Source: Archangium violaceum Cb vi76 (GTDB lineage Bacteria; Myxococcota; Myxococcia; Myxococcales; Myxococcaceae). Taken from it: 62,330 nucleotides of DNA. The stretch is from assembly GCF_000733295.1 (NCBI RefSeq), contig NZ_JPMI01000255.1, forward strand, positions 1-62,330, read 5' to 3'. The stretch's first letter is position 1. Every line of letters begins with the position of its first letter. Made by a program: the position numbers and the translations under genes. The notes beneath the pieces are model-generated. The model saw nothing but the letters and a program-made list of their open reading frames with translations, was not told the origin of the DNA and did not search any database. Shown here one piece after another: positions 29,408-37,471 of this stretch.

Positions 29408-31116
29408 CACTGCTCGACTGGCTGGTCCTCCTCGGGACGACGGCATTCATCGTGGGGTGGGGGCTCTGGCGCACCCGCGGCGAGAGCAACACCGCCGCGG
29501 GCTTCCTGCGCGGGAGCCAGGATCTGCGCTGGCCCACCATCGGCCTGTCGGTCATGGCCACGCAGGCCAGCGCCATCACCTTCCTCTCCGTCCCGGGCCA
29601 GGCCTACGAGGACGGGATGCGCTTCGTGCAGTTCTACTTCGGCATGCCGATCGCGATGGTGCTCATCAGCGCGGTCTTCATCCCCATCTACTACCGGCTG
29701 AACGTCCTCACCGCCTACGAGTACCTGGAGTCGCGCTTCGATCTGAAGACCCGCCTGTTCGGCGCGTTCCTCTTCCTCATCCAGCGCGGGCTGGCCTCCG
29801 GCATCACCATCTACGCGCCCGCCATCATCCTCTCGGCCGTGCTCGGCTGGCCGCTCGAGCCGACCATCGTGGGCATCGGCGCGCTCGTCATCGTCTACAC
29901 GGTGACGGGGGGCTCCAAGGCCGTCAGCCAGACGCAGAAGCAGCAGATGGTGGTGATGCTCGGAGGCATGCTCGTGGCCGCCATCGTTATCGTCTGGCGG
30001 TTGCCCGAGCACGTCTCCTTCGGGCGGGCGGTGGATGTCGCCGGAGCGCTCGGCCGCATGAACGTGGTCAGCTTCGATCTCGACGTCCAGGACCGTTACA
30101 ACATCTGGTCCGGGCTCACCGGCGGTTTCTTCCTGGCGCTGTCGTACTTCGGCACCGACCAGTCCCAGGTGGGCCGCTACCTGACGGGCCGCTCCATCAC
30201 GGAGAGCCGGCTCGGGCTGCTGTTCAACGGCGTGCTGAAGATCCCGATGCAGTTCCTCATCCTCTTCGTCGGGCTCCTGGTCTTCGTGTTCTACCAGTTC
30301 AACGCGCCGCCGCTGCTCTTCAACCAGCCACTGCGCGCGAAGGTCCAGGCGACCGCACAGGCGGGCGAGTTCGCCACGCTCGAGCAGAAGTGGGCCCAGG
30401 TGCAGGCCGACAAGCGCGCCGAGGCCGATCGCTACCTGGCCGCGCGGGAAGCCGGTGATGTGTCCGCGGCGGACGGCGCGCGCGAGCGCCTGCGGGCCGC
30501 GGCGAAGACGGCCGACTCGGTCCGCGAGGAGGCCAAGGCCGTGGTGTCGCGTGCGCTGCCGGGTGTGGAGACCAAGGACTCGGACTACATCTTCATCTCG
30601 TTCGTGAAGGACTGGATGCCGAGTGGGCTCGTGGGGCTGCTCATCACCGTCATCCTGGCGGGGGCCATGAGCTCCATCGCCGGCGAGCTCAACGCCCTGG
30701 GCGCGACGACCACGGTCGACTTCTACCGGCGGCTCGTCCGCCGCGATGCCTCGGACCGCCACGTGCTCGTGGCCTCCAAGCTGTTCACCGTCTTCTGGGG
30801 CCTGATCGCGGTGGGCTTCGCGAGCTTCGCGTCGCTGCTCGACAACCTCATCCAGGCGGTCAACATCCTCGGGTCCATCTTCTACGGGACGGTGCTGGGC
30901 CTCTTCCTGGTGGCCTTCTTCTTCAAGCACGTGCGGGGCCACGCCGTCTTCTTCGCCGCGCTCATCTCGCAGACGACGGTGATCGCCCTCTTCATGTTCA
31001 GCTCGATCGGCTACCTCTGGTTCAACGTGATTGGTTGCGTATTGGTGTCCGTCCTGGCCCTGGTCTTCCAGGCCGTCATGCCTCGGACCGCGGAGCCCCA
31101 GCCGTCGCCGGGCTAG
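29404..31116 (+). CDS. Sodium:solute symporter (SSS family)
   Basis: The 570-residue protein is a sodium-coupled symporter with about 13 to 15 membrane helices in the LeuT-type fold. Family features include TQASAITFLSVPGQAYEDG in helix 2, SYFGTDQSQVGRYLTG, and ILAGAMSSIAGELNALGATT. A hydrophilic, helical insertion of about 90 residues (about 310-400) interrupts the core, as in subgroups linked to PIG-L genes. Start GTG 29404 overlaps the small membrane-protein gene. The substrate is unknown; coupling with the PIG-L protein suggests a sugar or amino-sugar. Confidence 0.93.
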   Translation: MTLLDWLVLLGTTAFIVGWGLWRTRGESNTAAGFLRGSQDLRWPTIGLSVMATQASAITFLSVPGQAYEDGMRFVQFYFGMPIAMVLISAVFIPIYYRLNVLTAYEYLESRFDLKTRLFGAFLFLIQRGLASGITIYAPAIILSAVLGWPLEPTIVGIGALVIVYTVTGGSKAVSQTQKQQMVVMLGGMLVAAIVIVWRLPEHVSFGRAVDVAGALGRMNVVSFDLDVQDRYNIWSGLTGGFFLALSYFGTDQSQVGRYLTGRSITESRLGLLFNGVLKIPMQFLILFVGLLVFVFYQFNAPPLLFNQPLRAKVQATAQAGEFATLEQKWAQVQADKRAEADRYLAAREAGDVSAADGARERLRAAAKTADSVREEAKAVVSRALPGVETKDSDYIFISFVKDWMPSGLVGLLITVILAGAMSSIAGELNALGATTTVDFYRRLVRRDASDRHVLVASKLFTVFWGLIAVGFASFASLLDNLIQAVNILGSIFYGTVLGLFLVAFFFKHVRGHAVFFAALISQTTVIALFMFSSIGYLWFNVIGCVLVSVLALVFQAVMPRTAEPQPSPG

Positions 31117-31289
31117 CGAGCCTTCTGAACGCTCGCCTGGCCGTACGGTGGCCCCAGGATGCAGGGGCCCCCCTCTTCAGGGTGGCTCCCGCCAGAAACT
31201 TGCGGGAAACCCGTTTCTGCCCGTTAATTCGTTTTTATTGGGATGGCGGCAGGCCGGAGCCCTCCTCCTGAGGAGAGGGAGAAGCCACC

Positions 31290-32054
31290 ATGAAGGGTCG
31301 TGCGATCGCTCTGGGGTTGTCCGCCTGCGTGATGGTGCTGGCGGGAGCTTGCGGGCCGGATGCGTTGGACGAGGCCGACGCATTGGAGACCGCTGAGTCC
31401 GCGGCCACCGCGGCGAGCACGTATGACTTCTATCCCGACTCCAACTACATCATCTGCACCTCCGCGAGCAGCTGCCCCTGGGCTGGCGAGAGCTTCGAGG
31501 CCTACGCGGATGGTTCGACCGTCGAGTGCTCGAGCAACTCGTTGCAGCGGGCCCATCTCGAGGTGACGTCCGGGTGCCTGTCCTCGAGGTACGCGGGCAC
31601 GTGGCGCCGGGGATGGACGAGCACGTACAACTTCCGGGCCCTCTCGCGGCTGTACGTGGATGGCAAGAAGGTGGGCTGGAAGACCGCGGCTCCGAGCTAT
31701 CGCGCCCACATCCAGGAGTGGCAGGCGGGTGCGCCCGAGTGGGCGGGGCTGCATGTCTTCGCGCGCTACCAGACCGAGAATGATCTGTACGTGGCGTCCT
31801 ACCGGAAGGACGGACTGGTCACGATCAAGAAGAAGCTGGGGGGCGTCTACACCACGCTCGCGCAGAAGATGCTCAGGGCACCGGCGACCCGGACGTGGCA
31901 CACCGTGAAGCTCGCGGTGAGTGGCGACACGCTGCAGTACTTCGTCGATGGCACGCTTCAGCTCACGGCCCATGACACCAGCCTGACCTGGGGCACGACA
32001 GGCGTGCGTACGGATTACATGGACGTGTACCTGGACGATTGGAAGCTCGAGTGA
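31290..32054 (+). CDS. Lipoprotein with LamG/concanavalin-like domain
   Basis: The 254-residue protein has a signal peptide ending in a lipobox (LAGAC, Cys21) followed by an Asp/Glu/Ala linker and a domain (about 45-254) with the pattern of a concanavalin-A-like jelly-roll (WHTVKLAVSGDTLQYFVDGT near the C-terminus, as in LamG or glycosidase-like DUF1080 domains). No catalytic pair is identified, so it may bind carbohydrate. ATG 31290 has a GAGGAGAGGGAG ribosome-binding site. A weak promoter-like TTGCGG-N18-TTAATT lies at 31200-31229. Confidence 0.85.
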   Translation: MKGRAIALGLSACVMVLAGACGPDALDEADALETAESAATAASTYDFYPDSNYIICTSASSCPWAGESFEAYADGSTVECSSNSLQRAHLEVTSGCLSSRYAGTWRRGWTSTYNFRALSRLYVDGKKVGWKTAAPSYRAHIQEWQAGAPEWAGLHVFARYQTENDLYVASYRKDGLVTIKKKLGGVYTTLAQKMLRAPATRTWHTVKLAVSGDTLQYFVDGTLQLTAHDTSLTWGTTGVRTDYMDVYLDDWKLE

Positions 32055-32164
32055 AGGCCTGATGCCCGACATCCGGGAAGTTGCCTCCGGAGCAGTCGGG
32101 CAACCTGAGCCGAACGGAGGATGCCTCGCGCGCTAGGATGGCCGGAGTCGAAGGAGGAGCCGGC

Positions 32165-33535
32165 GTGCAGGGAGAGCGAAACGAGAATCCTCGGGTACTG
32201 TCGCGTCTGGAGATGATGCGGATTGCCGCGGTGGTGGCCGTGGTGCTGGCGGCGCTGGTGGCGGCGGCGTGGCAGTTCGTCGAGCCCGCTCCGCCGCGTC
32301 AGGTCGTCATCGCCACCGGTTCCGCGAGCGGGGCATACCACGCGGTGGCCCGGCATTACGCCGAGCACTTCGAGGAGGCGGGGCTCGAGCTCATCGTCCG
32401 GGAGACGGCCGGCTCCATCGAGAACTACACGCTGCTGGGCACTCCGGGCTCCGGCGTGGATGTCGCCATCGTCCAGGGCGGCACGGCTCCGGCGGACAAG
32501 GAGCGCCGGAAGGAGCTGGTCGCGCTGGCGAGCCTGTATCTGGAGCCGGTGTGGGTGTTCTACCGGGGCGAGGCGCAGCTCGATCGGCTCGGGCAGTTGG
32601 TGGGCAGACGCATCGCGGTCGGGGCGGAGGGCAGCGGCGTGCGGGCGCTGTCGATGGAGTTGCTGGCGGCGGGCGGAGTCGCGGGCGGGCAGGCGGGCAC
32701 CACGCTCGTCGATCTCGGTGGGGACAAGGCCGTGGCGGCGCTGCGCGAGGGCTCGGTGGATGCGGCGCTGTTCGTCATGGGGCCCACCGCGCCGTTGATC
32801 TCCGAGCTGATGCACATGCCCGGGGTGCGGCTGATGAGCTTCGAGCAGGCGCATGCCTACGCGCGGAGGTTCCGGTATCTGTCACCCGTGACGTTGCATC
32901 GGGGGTCGCTGGACCTGGTGCGAGACCTGCCAGAGCGGGAGGTGCAGTTGGTGGCACCCGCGGCGGTGCTGGTGGCGCGCAAGGACGTGCACGCGGCCGT
33001 GGTCGCGTTGCTGACCGAGGCGGCGGTCCGGACGCACCGGGGTGGAGATCTGCTCAGCGAGCCCGGGAGGTTTCCGAATGACATGCTCACGGAGCTGCCC
33101 GTCAACGAGCAGGCGCGGTACTACCTGACGCACGGCCCGGACTTCCTGCGGCGCATGTTGCCTTTCTGGCTCGCGGCGCTCATCCACCGGTTCGTGGTGC
33201 TGCTCATTCCGCTCTTCGTGGTGCTGGTGCCGCTGTTGCGGCTGACGCCTCCGGTGTACCGGTGGAGCATCCGTTCACGCATCTATCGCTGGTATGCGCG
33301 GTTGCGAGTCATTGACGAGCGGTTGCGCGGCGCACTGGACGTCGAGCAGGTGCGGAAGGATCTGCTGCTGCTCGAGCAACTCGAGCATGAGATTGGCGGC
33401 TTGAAGGTGCCGCTGAGCTACATTGACGAGTTCTATGATTTGCGCCTGCACGTGGGTTACATCCGTAACCGGCTGGAGGAGCGGCTCACGGTGTCGGGCG
33501 CGCCTCGTACCGAGATCGCTCTGAATCACGGCTGA
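32165..33535 (+). CDS. TAXI-family solute-binding protein with C-terminal membrane segment
   Basis: The 456-residue product matches the TAXI family of TRAP-type binding proteins: after an N-terminal membrane anchor (about 18-38) comes ATGSASGAYHAVARHYAEHF, the TAGSIENYTLL motif and a YxSPVTLHRGSLDL region. A second hydrophobic segment (about 350-380) and a helical tail (about 385-456) follow. GTG 32165 is preferred because AAGGAGGAG sits five bases upstream; ATG 32138 is possible. No TRAP permease genes are nearby, so it is an orphan that may sense rather than transport. Confidence 0.85.
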   Translation: MQGERNENPRVLSRLEMMRIAAVVAVVLAALVAAAWQFVEPAPPRQVVIATGSASGAYHAVARHYAEHFEEAGLELIVRETAGSIENYTLLGTPGSGVDVAIVQGGTAPADKERRKELVALASLYLEPVWVFYRGEAQLDRLGQLVGRRIAVGAEGSGVRALSMELLAAGGVAGGQAGTTLVDLGGDKAVAALREGSVDAALFVMGPTAPLISELMHMPGVRLMSFEQAHAYARRFRYLSPVTLHRGSLDLVRDLPEREVQLVAPAAVLVARKDVHAAVVALLTEAAVRTHRGGDLLSEPGRFPNDMLTELPVNEQARYYLTHGPDFLRRMLPFWLAALIHRFVVLLIPLFVVLVPLLRLTPPVYRWSIRSRIYRWYARLRVIDERLRGALDVEQVRKDLLLLEQLEHEIGGLKVPLSYIDEFYDLRLHVGYIRNRLEERLTVSGAPRTEIALNHG

Positions 33536-33551
33536 ATGCTATGGATGGGTC

Positions 33552-34313
33552 ATGACGTCCCTTTTCGAACTTGCGGACGCGCACCCGGTGATTGGGCGGC
33601 GCTGGAGTCAGGACCAAGCTCCCGAGCAGAAGCGAATTCTTTGTCTGGCGCGGGACGCTCTGGATTTCATCTTCGCCACCGGCCAGCGGTACGACTTCGA
33701 GGACTTCTTCAACAGGCCCGACTCCCGCCACCTGGCTCCTCAAAGTGGTAACGCGGAATTGAGCGGGCGCATGGATGTGACGAAGCGCTTCTTCGAGAAG
33801 GTTCGCGATGAGCCGGATTTGGATGAGGAGTTAGCTCAGAGTCAGGCCATCCTTGATGCGATTCAATACATTGAATCAACCGGACAGCAGGCAGCGTTCG
33901 CTGCCTTTCTGCAGCAGGTGGAGTCCAACGACCCTCCCTTCGTCGTGGCATCGTTTGACACCCAGGCAGATGCGGAGGCTTGGCTTGTCAACCACCCCCA
34001 TCCACCAGACCCCGCAAGCGTACTCATCGCGAACGAGTATCATGATGTCGTTTATGCTCGCGGAACGACCATCCGCCGCTTGCCTCGCAGTCGTGCCCTC
34101 AAGTGGTATCTCGAAGAACTCGTGGAGAAAGAGCAGCCCATTCCCGTAGCCTCTTTTGAAACTCGTGAGGATGCGGACGCATGGTGGAGGACGCAGTCCG
34201 AGTCGCCCAACTGGACGTGGGTGCGTGTCGGGGGCGAGCTTTACCTCGCGGCTTATTACCCCAACATTCAGCACCGAGCCCTGTTCCCCCTTTCCGTTGT
34301 CCATCCGGGGTGA
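33552..34313 (+). CDS. Hypothetical protein with two C-terminal tandem modules
   Basis: The 253-residue protein is not recognised. The first 125 residues are helical. Residues about 130-170 (VASFDTQADAEAWL...) and 197-236 (VASFETREDADAWW...) are clearly related repeats with the same strand-helix-strand pattern, ending in VVYA and LAAYY. Base composition is less GC-rich than the flanking genes, suggesting recent acquisition. It starts 16 bases after the TAXI gene, but no functional link is evident. No signal peptide is present. Confidence 0.75.
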   Translation: MTSLFELADAHPVIGRRWSQDQAPEQKRILCLARDALDFIFATGQRYDFEDFFNRPDSRHLAPQSGNAELSGRMDVTKRFFEKVRDEPDLDEELAQSQAILDAIQYIESTGQQAAFAAFLQQVESNDPPFVVASFDTQADAEAWLVNHPHPPDPASVLIANEYHDVVYARGTTIRRLPRSRALKWYLEELVEKEQPIPVASFETREDADAWWRTQSESPNWTWVRVGGELYLAAYYPNIQHRALFPLSVVHPG

Positions 34314-34340
34314 CAGGGCGCGGCAACTCCGTGGCGCGTA

Positions 34341-36200
34341 TCACAGGGCCGCGGCGAACTTCGCGGCGATGGGCACGGCGACACGGCCGCCTACGCCACC
34401 GCCCTCGACCAGCACTGCGAAGGCGATGCCGTTGCGAAAGCCGATGAACCACGCATGTGTGGGCAGCGGGGTACCGGTTCCGAACTCGGCGGTGCCCGTC
34501 TTGCCAGCAAGCCCCATCAGGCCCGCCGCCGCCCGGCCGGAGCCCTCGGTGACCACGGCGCGCATCAGTGTCTGCAAGGGCACCCGGGTTCCAGCCGCCA
34601 GCGAGGCGCGTGGACCGTCCTCGAGTTCCGCCAGGAGGTAGGGCGCGCGCCACCGGCCCGACTCGGCCGCCGCGGCGACCGAGGCCATGTGCAGCGGCGT
34701 GGCCAGCACGCGTCCCTGCCCGATGGCCGCCGCTGCCAATTCGGCCTCGTCCCGGGGCGTGGGAAACGAGGCGCCAGGGGAGGGGAGTCCCGGATCGTAG
34801 GCCACGTCGAAGCCGAAGCGGCGGGCTGCCTCCCCGAGCGCGCCCGGCTCGAGCCCGGAGGCCAACTGCACGAAGGCGGTGTTGCACGAGTGGGCGAAGA
34901 CCACGCGCAGGCGGGTATTGCCGAACGCCTCGCCCTCGAAGTTGCGGAACGACTTGCCGCTCACGGTCGCCACCGGCGGGCACGACGCCGGGGAGTCCGG
35001 ATTCATGCCCTCGGCGAGCAGGGCCTCCGCCGTGACGACCTTGAACGTCGAGCCGGGCGGGTAGCGGCCGGTGAGGGCCCGGTGCAGGGGTTGCTCGAGT
35101 GGCCGGCTGGCGATGGCCAGGATGGCGCCCGTGCCCGTGTCCACCGCGACGAGCGCCGCCGGTTGGGTCACCCCCTCGAGCGCGGCCTCCGCGGCGGACT
35201 GCACCTCCTGGCGCAGCGTGGTGCGCAGAGGCGTACCTGGTGTCCCCTCGAAACGGCCGAGGACGCGCACCTCGCCGGACGGACGGGTGAGGCGCACCTC
35301 CCCGGAGGGGCTTCCCCCGAGCTGATGCTCATAGGCCAGCTCCAGCCCGGACAGGCCCACGATGTCCCCCGGCTGGTAGGTCGGGCCCAGCTGAGGGAGC
35401 AGCTCGGCCGTCACCTCACCCACGCGGCCCAGGGTGTGCGCCGCGAAACCCTCCGCTGGGGAGAGCCGTGCGCTCTTGCGGCGGAAGAAGATGCCCGGCA
35501 CGGGTGCCAGCGCCGGGCGCACCTGCTGGTAGCGCTCGGGCCGCACGTCGATGATGGGCACGAAGTGCTCGGGCGACACACCTGGCGCGTTCAGCAGCCT
35601 CTCCAGTCGCGCCGGGTCCACGCCCAGCTGGGCCTGGAGCGCCGAGGCCACGGCGGCGCGATTCTGGACCCGCCGGGGCTCGACGCCGATGGTGATGACC
35701 TCGCCCTGTCGGGTGAGGGGCAGGCCGTCTCCGTCGAGGATGGCGGCCCGCTCCAGGCGGGTCCTCGTGCGGGAGAAGCGGTCTCCCTCGCGGAGCTCGG
35801 GGTGCAGCACCGCCGGAGTCCATCGCACCCACCAGCGGCCCTCGCGGCGCACCAGGTGCAGCGAGCCGTCCACCTCCCACTCGCCCAGCCCGCGCAGTAC
35901 GTGGGTCGCGCGGAATGTGACCACGGCGCTCTCTGCCTCTCGCTCGACCCGGCCGGGCTCGAAGTGGGAGGAGAGGATGCGCAGCTCGTCGCGGAAGCGC
36001 TGGTGCCGCTCCACGAAGTTGGCGGGAGGCTCGGCCACCTTCCGCCCCATGGTCGCGAAGTCACCCCCGGCCCATGCCTGCAGATAGGCCTGGGCCTCTG
36101 CCTCGGGGCCTTCCGAGGGCCGTCCTCGCACCGAAACGCAGGCCGCCAGGAACAGGGCAGCCGCGACACTGACTCCAACCCTCAACCCTTGCCGTGACAC
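34341..36200 (-). CDS. Penicillin-binding protein, class B lipoprotein with NTF2-like domain
   Basis: The product (about 619 residues) is a DD-transpeptidase of the PBP2a-like class B group. A lipobox (LFLAAC) near residue 21 is followed by an NTF2-like MecA-N domain (about 30-150), a dimerisation region, and a transpeptidase domain (about 335-619) with the active-site motifs STFK, SCN and KTGTAE. It should act in the periplasm on peptidoglycan cross-linking. GTG 36200 is chosen since the lipobox then lies at a normal distance; GTG 36209 is possible. It is minus-strand and divergent from the AT-rich island. Confidence 0.9.
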   Translation of the reverse strand: MSRQGLRVGVSVAAALFLAACVSVRGRPSEGPEAEAQAYLQAWAGGDFATMGRKVAEPPANFVERHQRFRDELRILSSHFEPGRVEREAESAVVTFRATHVLRGLGEWEVDGSLHLVRREGRWWVRWTPAVLHPELREGDRFSRTRTRLERAAILDGDGLPLTRQGEVITIGVEPRRVQNRAAVASALQAQLGVDPARLERLLNAPGVSPEHFVPIIDVRPERYQQVRPALAPVPGIFFRRKSARLSPAEGFAAHTLGRVGEVTAELLPQLGPTYQPGDIVGLSGLELAYEHQLGGSPSGEVRLTRPSGEVRVLGRFEGTPGTPLRTTLRQEVQSAAEAALEGVTQPAALVAVDTGTGAILAIASRPLEQPLHRALTGRYPPGSTFKVVTAEALLAEGMNPDSPASCPPVATVSGKSFRNFEGEAFGNTRLRVVFAHSCNTAFVQLASGLEPGALGEAARRFGFDVAYDPGLPSPGASFPTPRDEAELAAAAIGQGRVLATPLHMASVAAAAESGRWRAPYLLAELEDGPRASLAAGTRVPLQTLMRAVVTEGSGRAAAGLMGLAGKTGTAEFGTGTPLPTHAWFIGFRNGIAFAVLVEGGGVGGRVAVPIAAKFAAAL

Positions 36201-36505
36201 GCGGCGCACTGTGATGCGGGCAGGCGGCGAGTCAAGGAATCCGGCGGCGCAGATGGGGCTCTGCAGCACAGTTAGCGAAAATCCGAAGAGTTCTTATGAA
36301 CGTTGATCAGTGAAGCGCATGACGGTACGCTTCTCAGGCCGAGCACCGGGGGCCTAGCTCAGTCCAAGGAGTCGCGCCTTTATGGAGATGCGATGATTCT
36401 GGTCCGCCCCCGGCTGCTCGGCGTTTGATACGTATTGTAGCCCCCGAATCAACGTGACGTCTCCAGAGATGTTGCCCCAGAGATGCCGCACTGCGGAGTA
36501 TTGTA
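36201..36505. other. Intergenic boundary of the AT-rich island
   Basis: No gene is supported in these 305 bases. They hold a small hairpin (GAAGCG 36312-36317 with CGCTTC 36328-36333), a tRNA-like remnant at 36348-36411, and the leader of the DUF4365 gene. Base composition falls visibly from GC-rich to AT-richer across this stretch. Confidence 0.6.
36348..36411 (+). other. tRNA-like remnant
   Basis: GGGGGC (36348-36353) can pair with GCCCCC (36406-36411), and between them lies TAGCTCAGT, identical to the conserved tRNA D-arm box, in a plausible D-stem (GCTC/GAGT). The length (64 nt), a poor anticodon stem and the missing TTCGA of the T-loop show that this is not a functional tRNA. It may be a decayed fragment left by integration, or chance. 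Confidence 0.3.
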
Positions 36506-37471
36506 ATGGACACGAGACCACAAGAAGGTTTTGGCGTCACTCATGTAGAACAGGTCGTCGTGTATGACTGGAAATCAGGATGGCAAGAGTTAAACAGAAG
36601 AAATGACGATGTCACTGATGGGCTAATTCTTATACGGCGCAAAGGCCGTGATACTGGGGACATCGTCTTCGTGCAGATTAAGTGTGGGGCGGGGTATCGG
36701 CAGGATACAAGCAAACGTCCTGATTCAGTCTGCGTTAACGTTGGCTCAAGCTATATACTGAAACATAGGCCCAGGTGGGATGCGGTTCCGGGTCCCATGG
36801 TTATGATTTACATTGATCCTTCCAAAAGATCTTCGCCCGACGCCTTTTGGACGGATTTGCGTGATCCGGGATCGTTCAGCCAGGATAATCAACAAGTCAT
36901 TTTGTTTCCGAAGCGCCAGCGATTTGGCATTCATTCGAAGGGTGATGTTGCTGCGTTATGCAGAAACACCTCGGTGGATCGCGTACTGCCATTAGTCCAA
37001 GCTAAACGCGAGGATATTAACTACGCAGCGCTTTCCGCCAAGGCCAAAGATGCAGCTCGGAAATTCTACCTTGAATGGCGGAATGGACCGGAATCTCGGA
37101 GAATGAATCCTGCCTTGGGATCTATAGAGGTGTCTCGTGTGGGTTGGCGCCACATGAATCGCAAAGGGAGAAAGGCAGAAAGAATTCTTTCATCCTGGGG
37201 ATTATTGGGCGTAGCAAAAAGAATTGTTCAGGAGGTTTCTAGCTTCCAACGACTGGGGCGGCAACAGAGCCAACTGCGCACCGATGGTAGTCGGCATATA
37301 CTAGACTACTTGGCCCTGCGAGCGCGGGTCTCGTTCCCTCACCGCACAGAATCAGTGGTGCAGGTGGTGCTTCAGAGAAAGAGAACTATTGCTCCGTCTG
37401 GCGATGTAAGTATTAGGCATTGGTTCTATTCGGTCTACGAGCTTCGCAGGGGTAGTGCGAGAGGTTACTGA
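36506..37471 (+). CDS. DUF4365 nuclease-like protein
   Basis: The 321-residue protein has an N-terminal DUF4365-type domain (about 10-160) with a PD-(D/E)XK-like signature: NDDVTDG (Asp34, Asp35, Asp38), then FVQIKCG (Gln57, Lys59). A separate C-terminal part (about 205-321) carries GWRHMNRKGRKAERI and ends with VVQVVL and FYSVYE strands, recalling BECR-type ribonuclease domains; this second assignment is tentative. Codon use is AT-richer than the genome around it. GGAG lies nine bases before ATG 36506. It converges with, and overlaps by seven bases, the next gene. DUF4365 proteins are often found in defence islands; function here is inferred. Confidence 0.75.
   Translation: MDTRPQEGFGVTHVEQVVVYDWKSGWQELNRRNDDVTDGLILIRRKGRDTGDIVFVQIKCGAGYRQDTSKRPDSVCVNVGSSYILKHRPRWDAVPGPMVMIYIDPSKRSSPDAFWTDLRDPGSFSQDNQQVILFPKRQRFGIHSKGDVAALCRNTSVDRVLPLVQAKREDINYAALSAKAKDAARKFYLEWRNGPESRRMNPALGSIEVSRVGWRHMNRKGRKAERILSSWGLLGVAKRIVQEVSSFQRLGRQQSQLRTDGSRHILDYLALRARVSFPHRTESVVQVVLQRKRTIAPSGDVSIRHWFYSVYELRRGSARGY

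Noticed and set aside
31116..31136. GCGAGC/GCTCGC hairpin after the symporter gene as a terminator
   Set aside because: The stem is only six base pairs and no T tract follows on the plus strand.
36348..36411. Functional tRNA gene
   Set aside because: Only the acceptor pairing and D-arm box fit; the anticodon stem and T-loop are not formed and the length is short.
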